Shown here: positions 9,507 to 19,780 of the stretch, piece by piece | Layout: the number at the start of each line of letters is the position of its first letter | Position numbering within the stretch: the first letter of the stretch is position 1 | Source: Pararge aegeria | Lineage: Eukaryota; Arthropoda; Insecta; Lepidoptera; Nymphalidae | NCBI RefSeq assembly: GCF_905163445.1 | Contig: NC_053202.1 | Span: forward strand, 6,014,001 to 6,078,000 | Length of the DNA: 64,000 bases | Reading direction: 5' to 3' | Program-made: the position numbers and the translations under genes | Notes under the pieces: model-generated | Told to the model about the DNA's origin: nothing | The model's input: only the letters and a program-made list of their open reading frames with translations | Database searches by the model: none

Positions 9507-9827
9507 GTGTTAAATGTTTTTTAATGTTTGTTTTCAGTCCTTATTGTAGATTTTTATGTAAATATATAGTAAGTAATAAAATTAAAGTATAATGTACAAA
9601 AAATATCCGTGTAAGATATATATGCATGTGTTGTCTGTGTCCTTAGGTTAAAGAGCTAACTAGCTAATAACAACTATTTCTTGGTACAAATTCAAAATTA
9701 ACTTTTCATTAGTTTCACCGATCAATCTCCTTCGTGCCTTCTTCATCTACAAGACATTGGCGAAATACCTTGTGCCCAGTTGGCACAGACAAAAGCCATA
9801 AACAAGAATTGAATTGAATTGAATTGA

Positions 9828-9840
9828 AACGTTGAACCAT
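9828..9840. repeat. Target-site duplication, right copy
   Basis: AACGTTGAACCAT directly after the GAATT-unit tail; exact match to 7795-7807. Confidence 0.9.
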
Positions 9841-10141
9841 TATTGAACATTCTCTAGTAACATATTCAATCAATTTTAATAATTCGAACTTCATTGAAAC
9901 AAATTTTTCTACCTATTACTCATATTATTATTGTTTTGAGAATCTCTCATTTAAAACCAACCAACCTGAGCAACCAAAACGACAGAGAGGACTAAAGAAT
10001 GACAAAAAGCAATACAAAAAGGAAGCTGAAACTCTTTTGATTTTCTAATTGTCATACTTTTTTAAAATGTCAATTGTTAGCCCAAAATTATTTTCAATTT
10101 TGAAATGCATTTTGTTGTTTATTTTTTTTAAAGAATAATTG

Positions 10142-10298
10142 ATGGGTGATGATGACCTTAGCGCCTCTATCGCACATATTGTGCTGTGCTGCATGGCCGG
10201 TGATGGACTGGGTCGGACGAACGCGAACAGTTTCGCACATCCGGGCATGCACGCCAACTTCTTCATACATGGAGTACTGGGGTTCTTACACTATCAAA
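10142..10298 (+). CDS. Unrecognised membrane protein, coding exon 1
   Basis: 52 codons plus one base, MGDDDLSASIAHIVLCC through FFIHGVLGFLHYQ, then the GTAAGA donor. Confidence 0.75.
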
Positions 10299-11176
10299 GT
10301 AAGACCTAAGGAAAGATATTAAAATCAGGCAGAAACCCTTTAGTTTTCCGAGATAGAATGTATCTTATTGTAAACTGTTTCTGTTGAATTGTGTTGACTA
10401 CATTCGGTGTTTTAAAAAGTTCGTACAGTTCGGGTTGTACCGAATGTGCCAAAAACCATTATCGTGTACAGCACCAAACACTCGTCTCAACACCCTTAGT
10501 TCGAAAATGAGCAGACGGTTTCCGTATGGATTTATAATATATCTAAGTATGGATGACATAATAATCCAATTTTGTTTGAACAGTTAAATTGTACGATGGA
10601 CGCAAATACAGCGTAGTTTTGGTCATTCTACTTTAATATTTGTAATCACTCACAGTTTATACATGTCTCACTGCTGGGTACAGGCCTTCTCAGTAGGATG
10701 CAGGGATAGTACTTCCACGCTGCTCCAATGTGGTGTGAAAAGCTTATAAGTTTTGTATTACAGGTGGACAATTCAACACAGACTTCAAGAAAGCCTTCGC
10801 GATTAGTACGAACGCGTCCAGATACCTGCCCCTGCCTTGTTTAATGGCAGATCTGTACCGAGGGGATCAAGGCATCAGCACTCTCCATCTTTTCTCTGGT
10901 CTGATTCCGTTTGCGTTGTCGTTGGCTGGACAAGAACACCGATATTTGGGTAACTTGGCTATCGCTGGTAATATCGTGTCTTTATGCCTGTACTCCCATC
11001 AACACGACAGGGTTTGGGGATGGTATACTGCCGGTGCTGGGGTGCTCGCGTATTTCTGCACGCCGCATATGCCTCAGAAAATTGTGTATCCTTTATTGCT
11101 TGCGCTGATTGAGTCTTGCGCACAGAAGTTGTTTCATGTAGAGTTTTCCACTGCTCCGGGACCACCGAGGCGTTGA
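10142..11176 (+). CDS. Unrecognised multi-pass membrane protein, two exons
   Basis: Exon 1 (10142-10298) and exon 2 (10764-11176) join through GTAAGA and ttgtattacag in frame (A/GT, Ser) to give 189 residues ending in TGA. TAA at 10136 is in frame just before the ATG, so the start is firm unless there is an upstream exon. Hydrophobic stretches lie at about 38-51, 91-108, 113-130, 138-152 and 158-175, so four or five membrane segments are likely. The N-terminus (GDDDLSASIAHIVLCCMAGD) could form another. The C-terminus is short, polar and Pro-rich (APGPPRR). Balanced codon use, consistent splicing and long open frames argue for a real gene. I do not recognise the family. It diverges from Pp2A-29B, with the LINE between them. 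Confidence 0.8.
10764..11176 (+). CDS. Unrecognised membrane protein, coding exon 2
   Basis: It begins after ttttgtattacag with GQFNTDFKKAFAISTNAS and runs to TGA. The intron (10299-10763, 465 bp) is AT-rich. A start at the internal ATG 10844 would drop the first membrane segment and is less likely. Confidence 0.8.
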
Positions 11177-11181
11177 ATAAA
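11176..11181 (+). terminator. AATAAA overlapping the stop codon
   Basis: The last A of the TGA stop is the first A of AATAAA (TGAATAAA), followed within 30 bases by T-rich sequence. If used, the 3' UTR would be only about 15-30 bases. Confidence 0.5.
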
Positions 11182-11276
11182 TTCCGATTTTTTATTTTCA
11201 TTGTTTTATTTGAAACCAGCCAAATTAATACTCTTAACCAAAATCCTTGAGGGACGTTTTAGAATAACACTTTTAA

Positions 11277-11520
11277 ATAAATTCAAATTCAAATTCAAAT
11301 TCATTTATTTCAAGTAGGCCTACTTTATAAGCACTTTTGAAACGTCAAGTATGTTTGTGTGACTCTACCACCTGTTCGGAAAGCAGATTCTACCGAGAAG
11401 AGCCGGCAAGTAACTCAGTAGTTGCTCTATTCCAACATCAACATTTACAATCATTTTGCTATCTTGCGGGAGATGAGAGCGAGGCTGGCTGCTTCCATTC
11501 TACCTTGCTAAATAACAAAA
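11277..11520 (-). repeat. Family D LINE 3'-end fragment
   Basis: Read on the minus strand it ends in AATAAATTTGAATTTGAATT-type units. Plus-strand landmarks are 'tttcaagtaggcctac', 'ataagcacttttgaaacgtc', 'tctaccacctgttcgg' and 'gagaagagccggcaag'. It sits less than 120 bases past the membrane-protein gene. Confidence 0.75.
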
Positions 11521-13870
11521 AAGAAAATCTTAACTTACCTTAAATAATGTAGCACTTTAATTTCGACCCCTTATATTTTACTATAACTGTTTCTTAGCGG
11601 AAACCAACCAAGAAAGGAATCTTCCTTCTAAATTCTAAGGTAGTTTTGAAAACCATCCACCTTTTGGGAGTAGATTACGGATATAAAATGTTGTCTATTT
11701 TATTTCCTGTGTTATCAACTACCTGCCTATTCCTGTGAGTTCCGTAAAAATCGGTCTGACGGCACGGCGTCGTGGGAACGACTTAGGTAGGTATAGGTAG
11801 CAGTTAGGGCCCTTTTCCGGTCTTGCAGATTTCTTCACGCGTTTGGATATGGTCCTAGCCCATATCCTATCATTTCGCACACGGACCAGATCCGCACGTT
11901 CGGGCAGAAAACCGCATGACAGAAAAAGGGCACTAATGTCAAAGTAGAGAGCGGCGTAGTGGGAAGAAATCATTTTTATCTGTAGGTACACTTAGTAAAA
12001 AGCTGCTATTTTTAGATTAAATACAGATTTGTTATTTATCAATAACTTACCCATAGAGTATACAAACACTACGTCAGACCATGTCGTTGCTGTCCGCGAA
12101 AACCCGAGACCTCCTTAGCAGTTACTGCTATAGTGCTGCATCGGCACAGAGCTGAGTAGGTGACCCTTCGTTGACCACAACGAAGCGACATACTCCTGAA
12201 TTATTGTATTTTTTTTTCTTTTTTTCTGTTCTCTTGTTGTAGTATTTTGTAATTTATTTATTGTGGTTAATAAATATTTATTATTATAATTCATTTCACC
12301 AGAATAAACCAAAATACAGATGTCACCAATTCTCCCATACAACCACGGGGTTCAACTGTCGAAAAATTTTTCTACTCACGTAATACATTTTCTTATAAAA
12401 GGACAAACATTTTTCGGCACTTCAACAAATTTAGATTAGGTATACATTTCTGAGCCAAAATAAAACGGAAATATTTTCCGACAAGCATTTAATATAAGCG
12501 TTGACTTTATGCCTCAAACCCTGAAACAGAAGCGCGGTATTGTTTTCGTCAGCTGCATTTTATAGTTAATCTAGTTGCAGTAACCGACATTTTCCGAGCG
12601 GAATGTTCGAGCGATGTAACAAGTTTGCTTTATAACTCTGAAACACTGAAATGTTTTATTTTATAAAGAATTTAGTAATTAAAAAAAATTATTATATTGA
12701 AGATTCTCGTATAAGCCTATGCAAACGGGGCATTTTCGTCACAGATGACATATAAGTAGGTACGCATTTAGAGGAAAGGAGAGCAATGTCTGTGTATGAA
12801 AAACTACTTATCCTTAAAAATTGTAGCGAGTAGGTAAATTGCCTAAAAGTTGTTAAGATTTTTTTTTAATTTGTATTAGTTTCGCCGCAATATTCTTCAT
12901 AGATTAAAATTTTTAATTTTGTAACACATTGATTGATTTCAAAACATACAGGTTTCGCTATTTGATACGATACCCCATGTATCGAATGAGTGTCGCTAAC
13001 ATATCTTATTGCTAACATAACTACTTGATACTTACTTGAGATAATAAGTAAGAAATAAAAATACTTAAATAATATTTTAAAATTTGTAGATGTAAAGTAT
13101 TGTGGCTCATGCAATCTTATAAGCGGCAATCGCTTGGTTCTGTGTTATTGAAGTCCTTGAGTTGCAGTATGATATATTTTGTCAGCTCATCAAACGATTC
13201 GAGTGCCCTTTGCTTTTTTAGGAGTTCGGTAATGACTTTTACCATTACCGACACCGACGACACTCTTAAATAGAGTAGGTAGAGCAGTAATTAAATCACT
13301 CTCCGTATTATCTTAGAGCAGTTTAAATTTTATAAGTATATATAAAAGTTAAATGCCGTTCGTTAGTTTCACTAAAACTCGAGAACGGTTGGATGGATTT
13401 GGCTAACGTAGGTCTAAAAATATTCGGGGAAGTCCACGGAAGGCTTAAACGGTGAAAAATATGGAATATAATTTTATTTTACTGTTTATAAAAAATATAT
13501 TTATTTACAAATAAGTATTAGCCTCACGTTATCCTTCAAATGACATTGTAAGATTTTGCTGTATTTTCTGAAAAATATTAACACTAGCAAATTTTTACTT
13601 ACCTAATTATTTTGCACTACGTAAATAATACTAAATTATATTGTACTACATAGTTTTGTTTTTAGGGTTTCAGCAGAGATATTTAAGTAAGCTAAATAAC
13701 AAAAAAATAAAAAATCAACAACCGCATACTAATTTCATACTAAATTCATATCGTTCCCTTTTATACTGGCACTATTTTTGTGGTGGTTTTGAGTTGTAAT
13801 TTGCTATTTACAGCTGGCTGCTGGATACTTTTTCGTAATTATAAGACGACGACTTATGGCGCAGATTTCA
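11521..13870. other. AT-rich stretch without recognisable genes or repeats
   Basis: About 2.3 kb with scattered short frames. A 90-codon minus-strand frame at 11719-11991 matches nothing I recognise. 13350-13440 looks like the start of an E-like repeat ('actaaaactcgagaacggttggatgg'). Confidence 0.4.
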
Positions 13871-13889
13871 ATTCCTAACCATCGGTTAG

Positions 13890-14105
13890 TTGAAATTTTT
13901 TTTTTGCATTGGTCGAGTTCGAATCCCAGAAAAGTCAGAGGTGCGCCCTCTGACTTTTCTTAGTTATGTGCGCTTTAAACAATTAAAATATCATGGTGAA
14001 GGAATATCGTGAGGAAACCTCAAAAGTGTATGGAGTCCACCATGTCCACACCAGTGGGCCAGTGTGGTGGACTACGGCCATTGTGAGCGGCCATTGTGAT
14101 TAGAT
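13890..14105 (+). mobile_element. SINE family C copy
   Basis: B-box-like 'gttcgaatccca', then 'agttatgtgcgctttaaacaa', 'gtgtatggagtccacca' and 'gggccagtgtggtggactac', the landmarks of family C. A short inverted repeat (gaaaagtcagag / ctctgactttt) lies just after the B box. Confidence 0.7.
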
Positions 14106-14819
14106 CGTACGATACATTTTTGTTTATTTTATTACTAACAAATGAAATTTAACATTCTCATTTTGTTTGAGAAATGGAATCACATTTAATGGCGGCAGTA
14201 AAATGGGATTTTTCTTTTTATTACAAATTCATTCACTTTAGATAGAAGATGGATAAGTAATAAATTGCTTAAAAAAACAGTTATTTTAGAATTCCGCAAT
14301 ACAATAACACCTTTTTTTTTTTTTTTTATATCTGTTCTTGGGTACATTTTTGGAATGTTTAATCAAGTATTTGTTTACAGATAGGACGTCGTCAGTCGTT
14401 AGTGCTATGCAAATTGCTGCTTTTTATGTATTTTTACCAGATAAACCTACGACTAGTCCATAATTATTTTATACAAGTTGTACCCTGCAACGCTTCGCTG
14501 TGGCACATTTTTATGGAATGGTTGAGAAATGAGAAACAAAACAAAGAATACATTATATATTTCAGCGAGTGTTTTTCTCGCTTTCGGCAGATGGCGCGGT
14601 CACTGGTACGTCGATCGTTAAAAAAACTGTAGTTTCGCGGTCGCGGATATGTGAGTGTGACTGATGCAAAAAATAGATAAAAACAATCCTTGATGCGGAT
14701 TATTTATATATCATGCTAAAATTTAAGCTCGGTCGGTGCAGAACTTTTTGAGTTTTTGAAGCGTACACAAACCAAGTACCAACATAACATTTTTATATAT
14801 TTATATATGTTTATATATA

Positions 14820-14970
14820 AAAGAAAGTTGTGTTAGTTGCACCATTTATAACTCAAGAACGGCTGGACCAATTTTTGTGATATATATTTAGGATAAAAAG
14901 TATTAAAAAAATTTATAAATCAAAAAAAAAATTGTTTGGCGGTATGAAGTTCGCCGGGACAGCTAGTAGG
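14820..14970 (+). repeat. E-like repeat fragment
   Basis: 'gttgcaccatttataactcaagaacggctgg' to 'gttcgccgggacagctagtag', the start and end of a common lepidopteran non-autonomous repeat. 14106-14819 around it shows only AT-rich sequence and a T17 tract near 14311. Confidence 0.45.
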
Positions 14971-15159
14971 TAAGTATATAAATACAGTAGGCTTTTTTAA
15001 AGTAGTAGTAGAGCTGTTTGTGATAGACAGGTAGCTCATCTGGGGAAAGTACTACCACCAATTACCATTGTTCCATGCATGCAGTGCGAAGTGTTGCACT
15101 GGTTGTAGGCGATGGTTTCCCTCTTACAATCAGGTGTGCCATCTGCTTGGTTCGTTAGT

Positions 15160-15476
15160 TTTTTTTTATTCCACCACAAGGTAGCCCTTGACTGCAATCT
15201 CACCTGGTGAAGTGATGATGCAGTCTAAGATGGTAGCGGGCTAACCTGTTAGGGAGAATGGTAGTCATACCTAATCGGTTTCCACGTAACATCGCACCGG
15301 AACACTAAATCGCTTAGCGGCACGTCTTTGTCGGTAGGGTGGTGACTAGGTGGCCAAACCAGACCAGACCAGAGATAATTCAGAAATTAAAAATTCCCTA
15401 AATTGCTACTGCCGGGAATCGAACCACGGACCTCCTACTTAAATTCACAGCGCTCACCGTTGCGCCAGGGAAGTCG
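15160..15476 (-). mobile_element. SINE family B, near full length
   Basis: Reverse copy: T-rich tail, 'aaggtagcccttgactgcaa', 'tgatgatgcagtctaagatgg', 'cacgtctttgtcggtagggt' and 'accagaccagacca'. It ends at the tRNA-like head 'gggaatcgaaccacgg...cgctcaccgttgcgccaggg'. Confidence 0.85.
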
Positions 15477-15904
15477 TCAAAAAACTCACCGTTCCAAAAG
15501 GTACCTACCTTGCTAGCTTGTTGCTACTTGCTGTGGAAAATGTCTCCCTATGTCAATGGACTGCATTGACATTTCTAGGCGGATAAAGTGCTTGCAGTGG
15601 CTGCGGAATACGGTTTCCAATATCCACCTCACGCTTGGCCGGTTTCATTTATTTGAAAGGAATATACAAAGCATTACGCAGTATAACGTAATGTGATTGT
15701 CTCACGTGGCGCGACGGGTTCCCCGCAGGGTGCATTAGGACCTCTCACGAAACGGTTGGTTGATTCCATTGCTTTGTTTATACATTAATGTACGTATTGA
15801 GCTCGTTGCAAAGTTCTAGTGTTTGTATCCTCTTTGACAAAAGACACGACTATTGGCTATGGACCGGTTTCGGAATAACTTGTAATTATTGAGGTTAAAC
15901 CGGT

Positions 15905-16020
15905 TTATTTAACTGCAATAACAGGTAAGCCCGTTACCATCTTAGACTGCATCATCACTTAGCACCACGTGAGATTGCAGTCAAGGGTGAACTCGTAGTG
16001 CAATAATAAATAAAATAAAA
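15905..16020 (+). mobile_element. SINE family B, 3' fragment
   Basis: 'caggtaagcccgttaccatc', 'tagactgcatcatcactt', 'gtgagattgcagtcaaggg' and an A-rich tail. 15477-15904 shows no further element that I can name. Confidence 0.75.
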
Positions 16021-16431
16021 CCCGAGATGACAAGTACCAAAACGCTTTGAAACTGGTTTCTTTTCTAGGTTCTCATATTTTGGGACCGATGTATTAAACC
16101 ATGGGTTGTGATGGATCAATTAAGCACCGCGGGAGAAAAAGTAGGCTTATGACGGTGACACAGATGTCAGAATGTATTTTAAAGAGAATTAGAGCTTCAT
16201 TCCCGCTCTATTTTTCTTAAGATGTCGTAAAGCTAAAACTGTATGGAAGGATTAATTACAACCACTATACGCACTGTGGATTTGCCCAAATATTTACGCG
16301 TTAAAAAGCTAAGAGTATGAAAGACTAGTAACATTGCAAAGTTGGCTAATATTTAGAACGTGCACACATAAACAATTTTTATTACATATCTTAGAATTTA
16401 ATAAATATATTTATTAAGTACTTACTAGTTA

Positions 16432-16780
16432 AAATAATATAATCCCTATCTGTGAATGTTTGTTTGTTACGCTTTCACGCAAAAACTACTTAACCGATCC
16501 TCATGAAACTTTGTACACATATTCTTGGAAGTGTTAGAAGTAATATAGAATACTTTTTATCCCGACATTAAGCTCGGTTCCTTTGGGAGAGGGGATGAGT
16601 GTTTGACGATTTTACACCATAACTCCGACAAATTATAACCCATTTAAATAATTATATTTGTACTATAGAGGTTATAATATGTTTAATTTTGCCCAAACTG
16701 TGATTGGAGATAGACGACAGAACTCCTCAGCGGACAGCAGAAAACATCTCATTTAAGGTTTAGCGATACTGAATACTAAT
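16432..16780 (+). repeat. Family E repeat (Helitron/Lep1-like), truncated copy
   Basis: 'gtttgttacgctttcacgca', 'actacttaaccgatcc', 'actttgtacacatattcttgg', 'ccgacattaagctcgg' and 'ctcctcagcggacagcag' in the same order as 27085-27530 and, reversed, 34695-35150. The 3' end is missing. The Helitron/Lep1 label is inference from the general look of such repeats. Confidence 0.7.
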
Positions 16781-17021
16781 GTTATTCTTATACTTTTGTA
16801 GTAACATCACCAATAGTCTATAACAGTCTATAGCTGGACTATAGGCCTCTCCCAACGGTAAGGTTTGCGCAGAAGGGTTGGTGGTCAAAGTAGTTGGTAA
16901 TAGTAGCATAAGCCCGGTTTCCGTTATGTTCCCTTAGTCGCCTCGTACCACAGCCGCGGGAAGAGGGAGTTGTAGACAAATATAACTATTCCGATCTGAC
17001 GTCACCATACCGCACACACTT

Positions 17022-17280
17022 CAAAATTCAAAATTCAAACTTACTTTATTTCAAGTAGGCCTAATTAATAAGCACTTTTGAAACGTCAAGTCCGTCGGTT
17101 TGGAAGGGTTCACTGAGAAGAGCCGGCAAGAAACTCAGCAGATTTTTCTTTTCCAACATCATTTTAAAGTTTAACAATCTTTAGAATTTCTCTGTTTTGT
17201 GAGAGATGAGAGCAGGTGGCCTGCTTCCAAGCAGCCTTGTCCTGTAGGAATTCATCAATGGCGTAGTAACCACGATTTGT
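17022..17280 (-). repeat. Family D LINE 3'-end fragment
   Basis: 'tttatttcaagtaggccta', 'ataagcacttttgaaacgtc', 'gagaagagccggcaagaaac', 'tgagagatgagagcagg' and 'cttccaagcagccttgtc'. Confidence 0.75.
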
Positions 17281-17459
17281 TAAATGTGTTTTAATATATT
17301 TTTTAAACTTAGGTAAAGGTAGATCTAATATTACCGGTATCATGTTATAATAGCATTTATATATTTGTAGTAAGCATGGTGCTTAGAAAAAAGGATTTTA
17401 AACATTTTAAATTTCCTTTGTAATCCAGGCCGAAAATGCATTGCCATGCATGCCAATCG

Positions 17460-17820
17460 GTTTATCCTCATCATCATCAATAGTTCAACCGATCGACGTC
17501 CACTACGGGATATTGGTCTTTTGTAGGGAGTTCCATAATCCACGGTCCTGGGCCGCTTGTTTCCAGCGGCTCCCAGCGAATCGCTTCGCTATCCACTTTG
17601 TTGGGGGCCGACCTACGCTGCGTTTTCCGGTGCAGAGTCGCTATTCCATTACCTTAGGATCCCAGCGTCCATCGGTGCCTTGAGCTATGTGCCCCGAGAT
17701 ATGCAACTTCAGCTTCGCGACTCCTGTAACTCTAGTTCTTCTACGGATCTCCTCATTTCTAATTTAATGACGTAGACATACTCCTAGCATAGTTCTATCC
17801 ATCGCCCGCTAAGTTACTCT
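17460..17820 (-). pseudogene. LINE reverse-transcriptase C-terminal remnant (GHIARR type)
   Basis: Minus-strand landmarks in broken frames match the copy at 51055-51420: a 'tggatagaac' start, a WGPKVLEW-like stretch, VGRPPT, and a RGLWNSLQKT-like end with the 'gtggacgtcgatcgg' 3' motif. Several frameshifts. Confidence 0.65.
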
Positions 17821-17891
17821 GAGCCTTCTTATGAGGCCCATAGTAAGCGTCCGTAAGTCATCACGGGCAACACGCACTGTTCGAAGACTTT

Positions 17892-17919
17892 AGTCTTCAG
17901 GCACTGAGGCCTGAAGACT
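17892..17919. repeat. Short perfect hairpin followed by T7
   Basis: AGTCTTCAGGC (17892-17902) pairs with GCCTGAAGACT (17909-17919) across a 6-base loop. A second small palindrome (GAAGACTTTAGTCTTC) overlaps its left arm. Confidence 0.6.
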
Positions 17920-18212
17920 TTTTTTAAATAACAAAGCTTATTTAAAGCTGCATCACACACCTACAGTGCGCGTGTGGCCTCGATCGACGCTTGACCGTTA
18001 TTCTAATCCTAACTGCCATTTCGAAGTAAGCATAATAATGATAATTGACAAACCATACGCACAACTTGCTTTATGTACCATTCGCACATTAACCCTGATT
18101 CCTGCGGCTGGTTAGTTTTGGGGCGTGAATTTTAGGGCCTTGTTTACCCAAAACTTTCTAGCACAACACTCGGGCACAAGTGCGTACTGCGTAGCGTATG
18201 TTTAGTATAATA

Positions 18213-18716
18213 TGCATAGTGTTGCCATAACGTCCAAGACCCAATACGGGACGTTTTGTCCTTCGATGCCCAGCAGCCGACATGCGGCTTTTCAACTACA
18301 CCATATAAATATACATAGCATACATTTACAAGTGATCTAAACCGTATCAAAAGAAAAAAAATATTGAATCATAGTTATATTTATTATTTTTTTAATAATT
18401 AATATTATAAATATAACATAAAATAAACTATAATATATAAAACTAAATAAAATCTCAAACGTATTCGAAACCACCGCAGCGAGGCACAGATGCTGACAAC
18501 GTTGCTCCTTTGGATGGGAAAGTAGGATACACCTATTATTATAAATTTATAATAAAAGGGGTATTTATTCATTATAAATTTATTTATTCGCCCAGCCATA
18601 TTTTGAATTTTGTTTTATTCTGTGTTGTTTACGAGACAAAATCGGGGCATACGGGACAGGAGGGTCAAATACGGTGACCGTCCCGTATATACGGGACGTG
18701 TGGCAACGTTGCATGG
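18213..18716. mobile_element. hAT-like inverted-repeat element carrying a LINE tail (copy 2 at 21545-22048)
   Basis: The left end 'atgcatagtgttgccata acgtcc' and the right end 'ggacgtgtggcaacgttgcat' are imperfect inverted repeats. Internal sub-repeats 'acgggacg' and a perfect 20-base palindrome (18679-18698) surround a LINE 3' fragment (about 18395-18535). No clean target duplication was found, so the superfamily is a guess. Confidence 0.45.
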
Positions 18717-18825
18717 AAACTAATGGGACGTGCTTTATTTAAGGTACAATTGACACAAAGAGCCATGACCTTTGTATAGTTTGGGATGTGTTGAATGCAA
18801 AACTAAGGGTTGATTTATATTATCG

Positions 18826-19078
18826 GGGCCGATTGGCGACCCTGCTTTCTTAGTCAAGGCTGTAGTTTCGATTCCCATAACTGGAAAATGTTTTTGTGAT
18901 GAACATGAATGTTTTTCAGTGTCTGGGTGTTTATTTGTATATTAAAAGTATTCATGTATATTATTCATAAAAATATTCGTCAGTTATCTTAGTAGGTACC
19001 CATAACACAAACTACGCTTACTTGGGGCAAGATAGCGATGTGTGTATTGTCGTAGTATATTTATTTATTTTATTTATT
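18826..19078 (+). mobile_element. SINE family A (copy 2 at 22158-22410)
   Basis: Head 'ggccgattggcgaccctgctttctta' with 13 bases of the consensus deleted, 'tttcgattcccataactgg', full body and TTTATTT tail. Confidence 0.85.
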
Positions 19079-19111
19079 AGAATGCGTTGTCCTGTTCAAT
19101 CAGACTGGCCC

Positions 19112-19195
19112 CCTGACCCTGGCGAAGTAGTGAGCGCTGTGGTCTTATGAATGAAAGTCTCGGGTTTCGATCCCTGGCAGAGACTATTTGGGAAG
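19112..19195 (+). mobile_element. SINE family B, 5' head (copy 2 at 22444-22527)
   Basis: 'ccctggcgaagtagtgagcg', B-box-like 'gggtttcgatccctgg' and 'agactatttgggaa'; truncated after that. Confidence 0.65.
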
Positions 19196-19257
19196 CAGAA
19201 GATACAATTTTTTCTGGTCGGTCAGGCTTTGGTTTTTTGAACATTCATTATCATTTA

Positions 19258-19780
19258 TTCATCATCATCATCATAATATTAACCCATTACCGGCCCACCA
19301 CACTGAGAGAGGTTTAGGCCGTAGTTCACCACGTTGGCTCGTGGCTTTGAGAAATCTCAGGCATGCAGGCTTCCTCACGGTTTTTTCCTTCACCGTTGAA
19401 GCAAGTGATATTTTAATTGTTTCGAACGCATTTAACCAGTAATTTATCTGTGGTACAAGAGCTAGAATCCAGGGCAGATACAATTTAAAAAGAGATAAAA
19501 ACATTGAGATATCATGTCAATGTCAATATCATATGTTTTTCCGGCTGCTATTTTAAAAGAAAATAGATATCGATCGTTTTAGTCATAAATTGAAATTCAG
19601 AAAAAAATAAAATTCAATACAGCAAAATGACTATCTTATAAAAATTTAGAGATTTTAGAAAAATTAAAAATTTAGACGCACCTCTAAATTTGGCTGAGAT
19701 TCGAACTCTGTCCCCCAAAAGTGTAGCCGAAGTCCTAGCCATATGATCTATCGTATTAAATTTTAATATTCGTGTTACCA
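19258..19780 (-). mobile_element. SINE family C, split copy (copy 2 at 22590-23112)
   Basis: Reverse copy: 'ttaacccattaccggcccac', 'gaggtttaggccgtagttca', 'aggcatgcaggcttcctcac', 'gttgaagcaagtgatatttt'. A separate tRNA-like head, 'gattcgaactctgtcccc...gtcctagccatatgatcta', lies at 19665-19760. Confidence 0.7.

Larger units (their letters stand above)
7808..9827 (+). mobile_element. Internally deleted, ORF1-only non-LTR retrotransposon (half-LINE)
   Basis: It is bounded by a perfect 13-bp target-site duplication, so both ends are real insertion ends. Order: GC-richer 5' leader (7808-8095) starting GAAAGGGCGGGAAAC; intact ORF1 (8096-9430); a 36-codon ORF2 stub overlapping ORF1 in the next frame (9396-9506); about 320 bases of 3' UTR; and a tail of GAATT units (9806-9827). 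A complete element of this kind would carry several kilobases of endonuclease and reverse transcriptase after the stub; here they are absent with no trace. The zinc-knuckle ORF1, the APE-type ORF2 start and the short-repeat tail suggest the Jockey/CR1 group (inference). The perfect duplication and open ORF1 suggest a fairly recent insertion, moved by a partner's enzymes. Confidence 0.88.
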
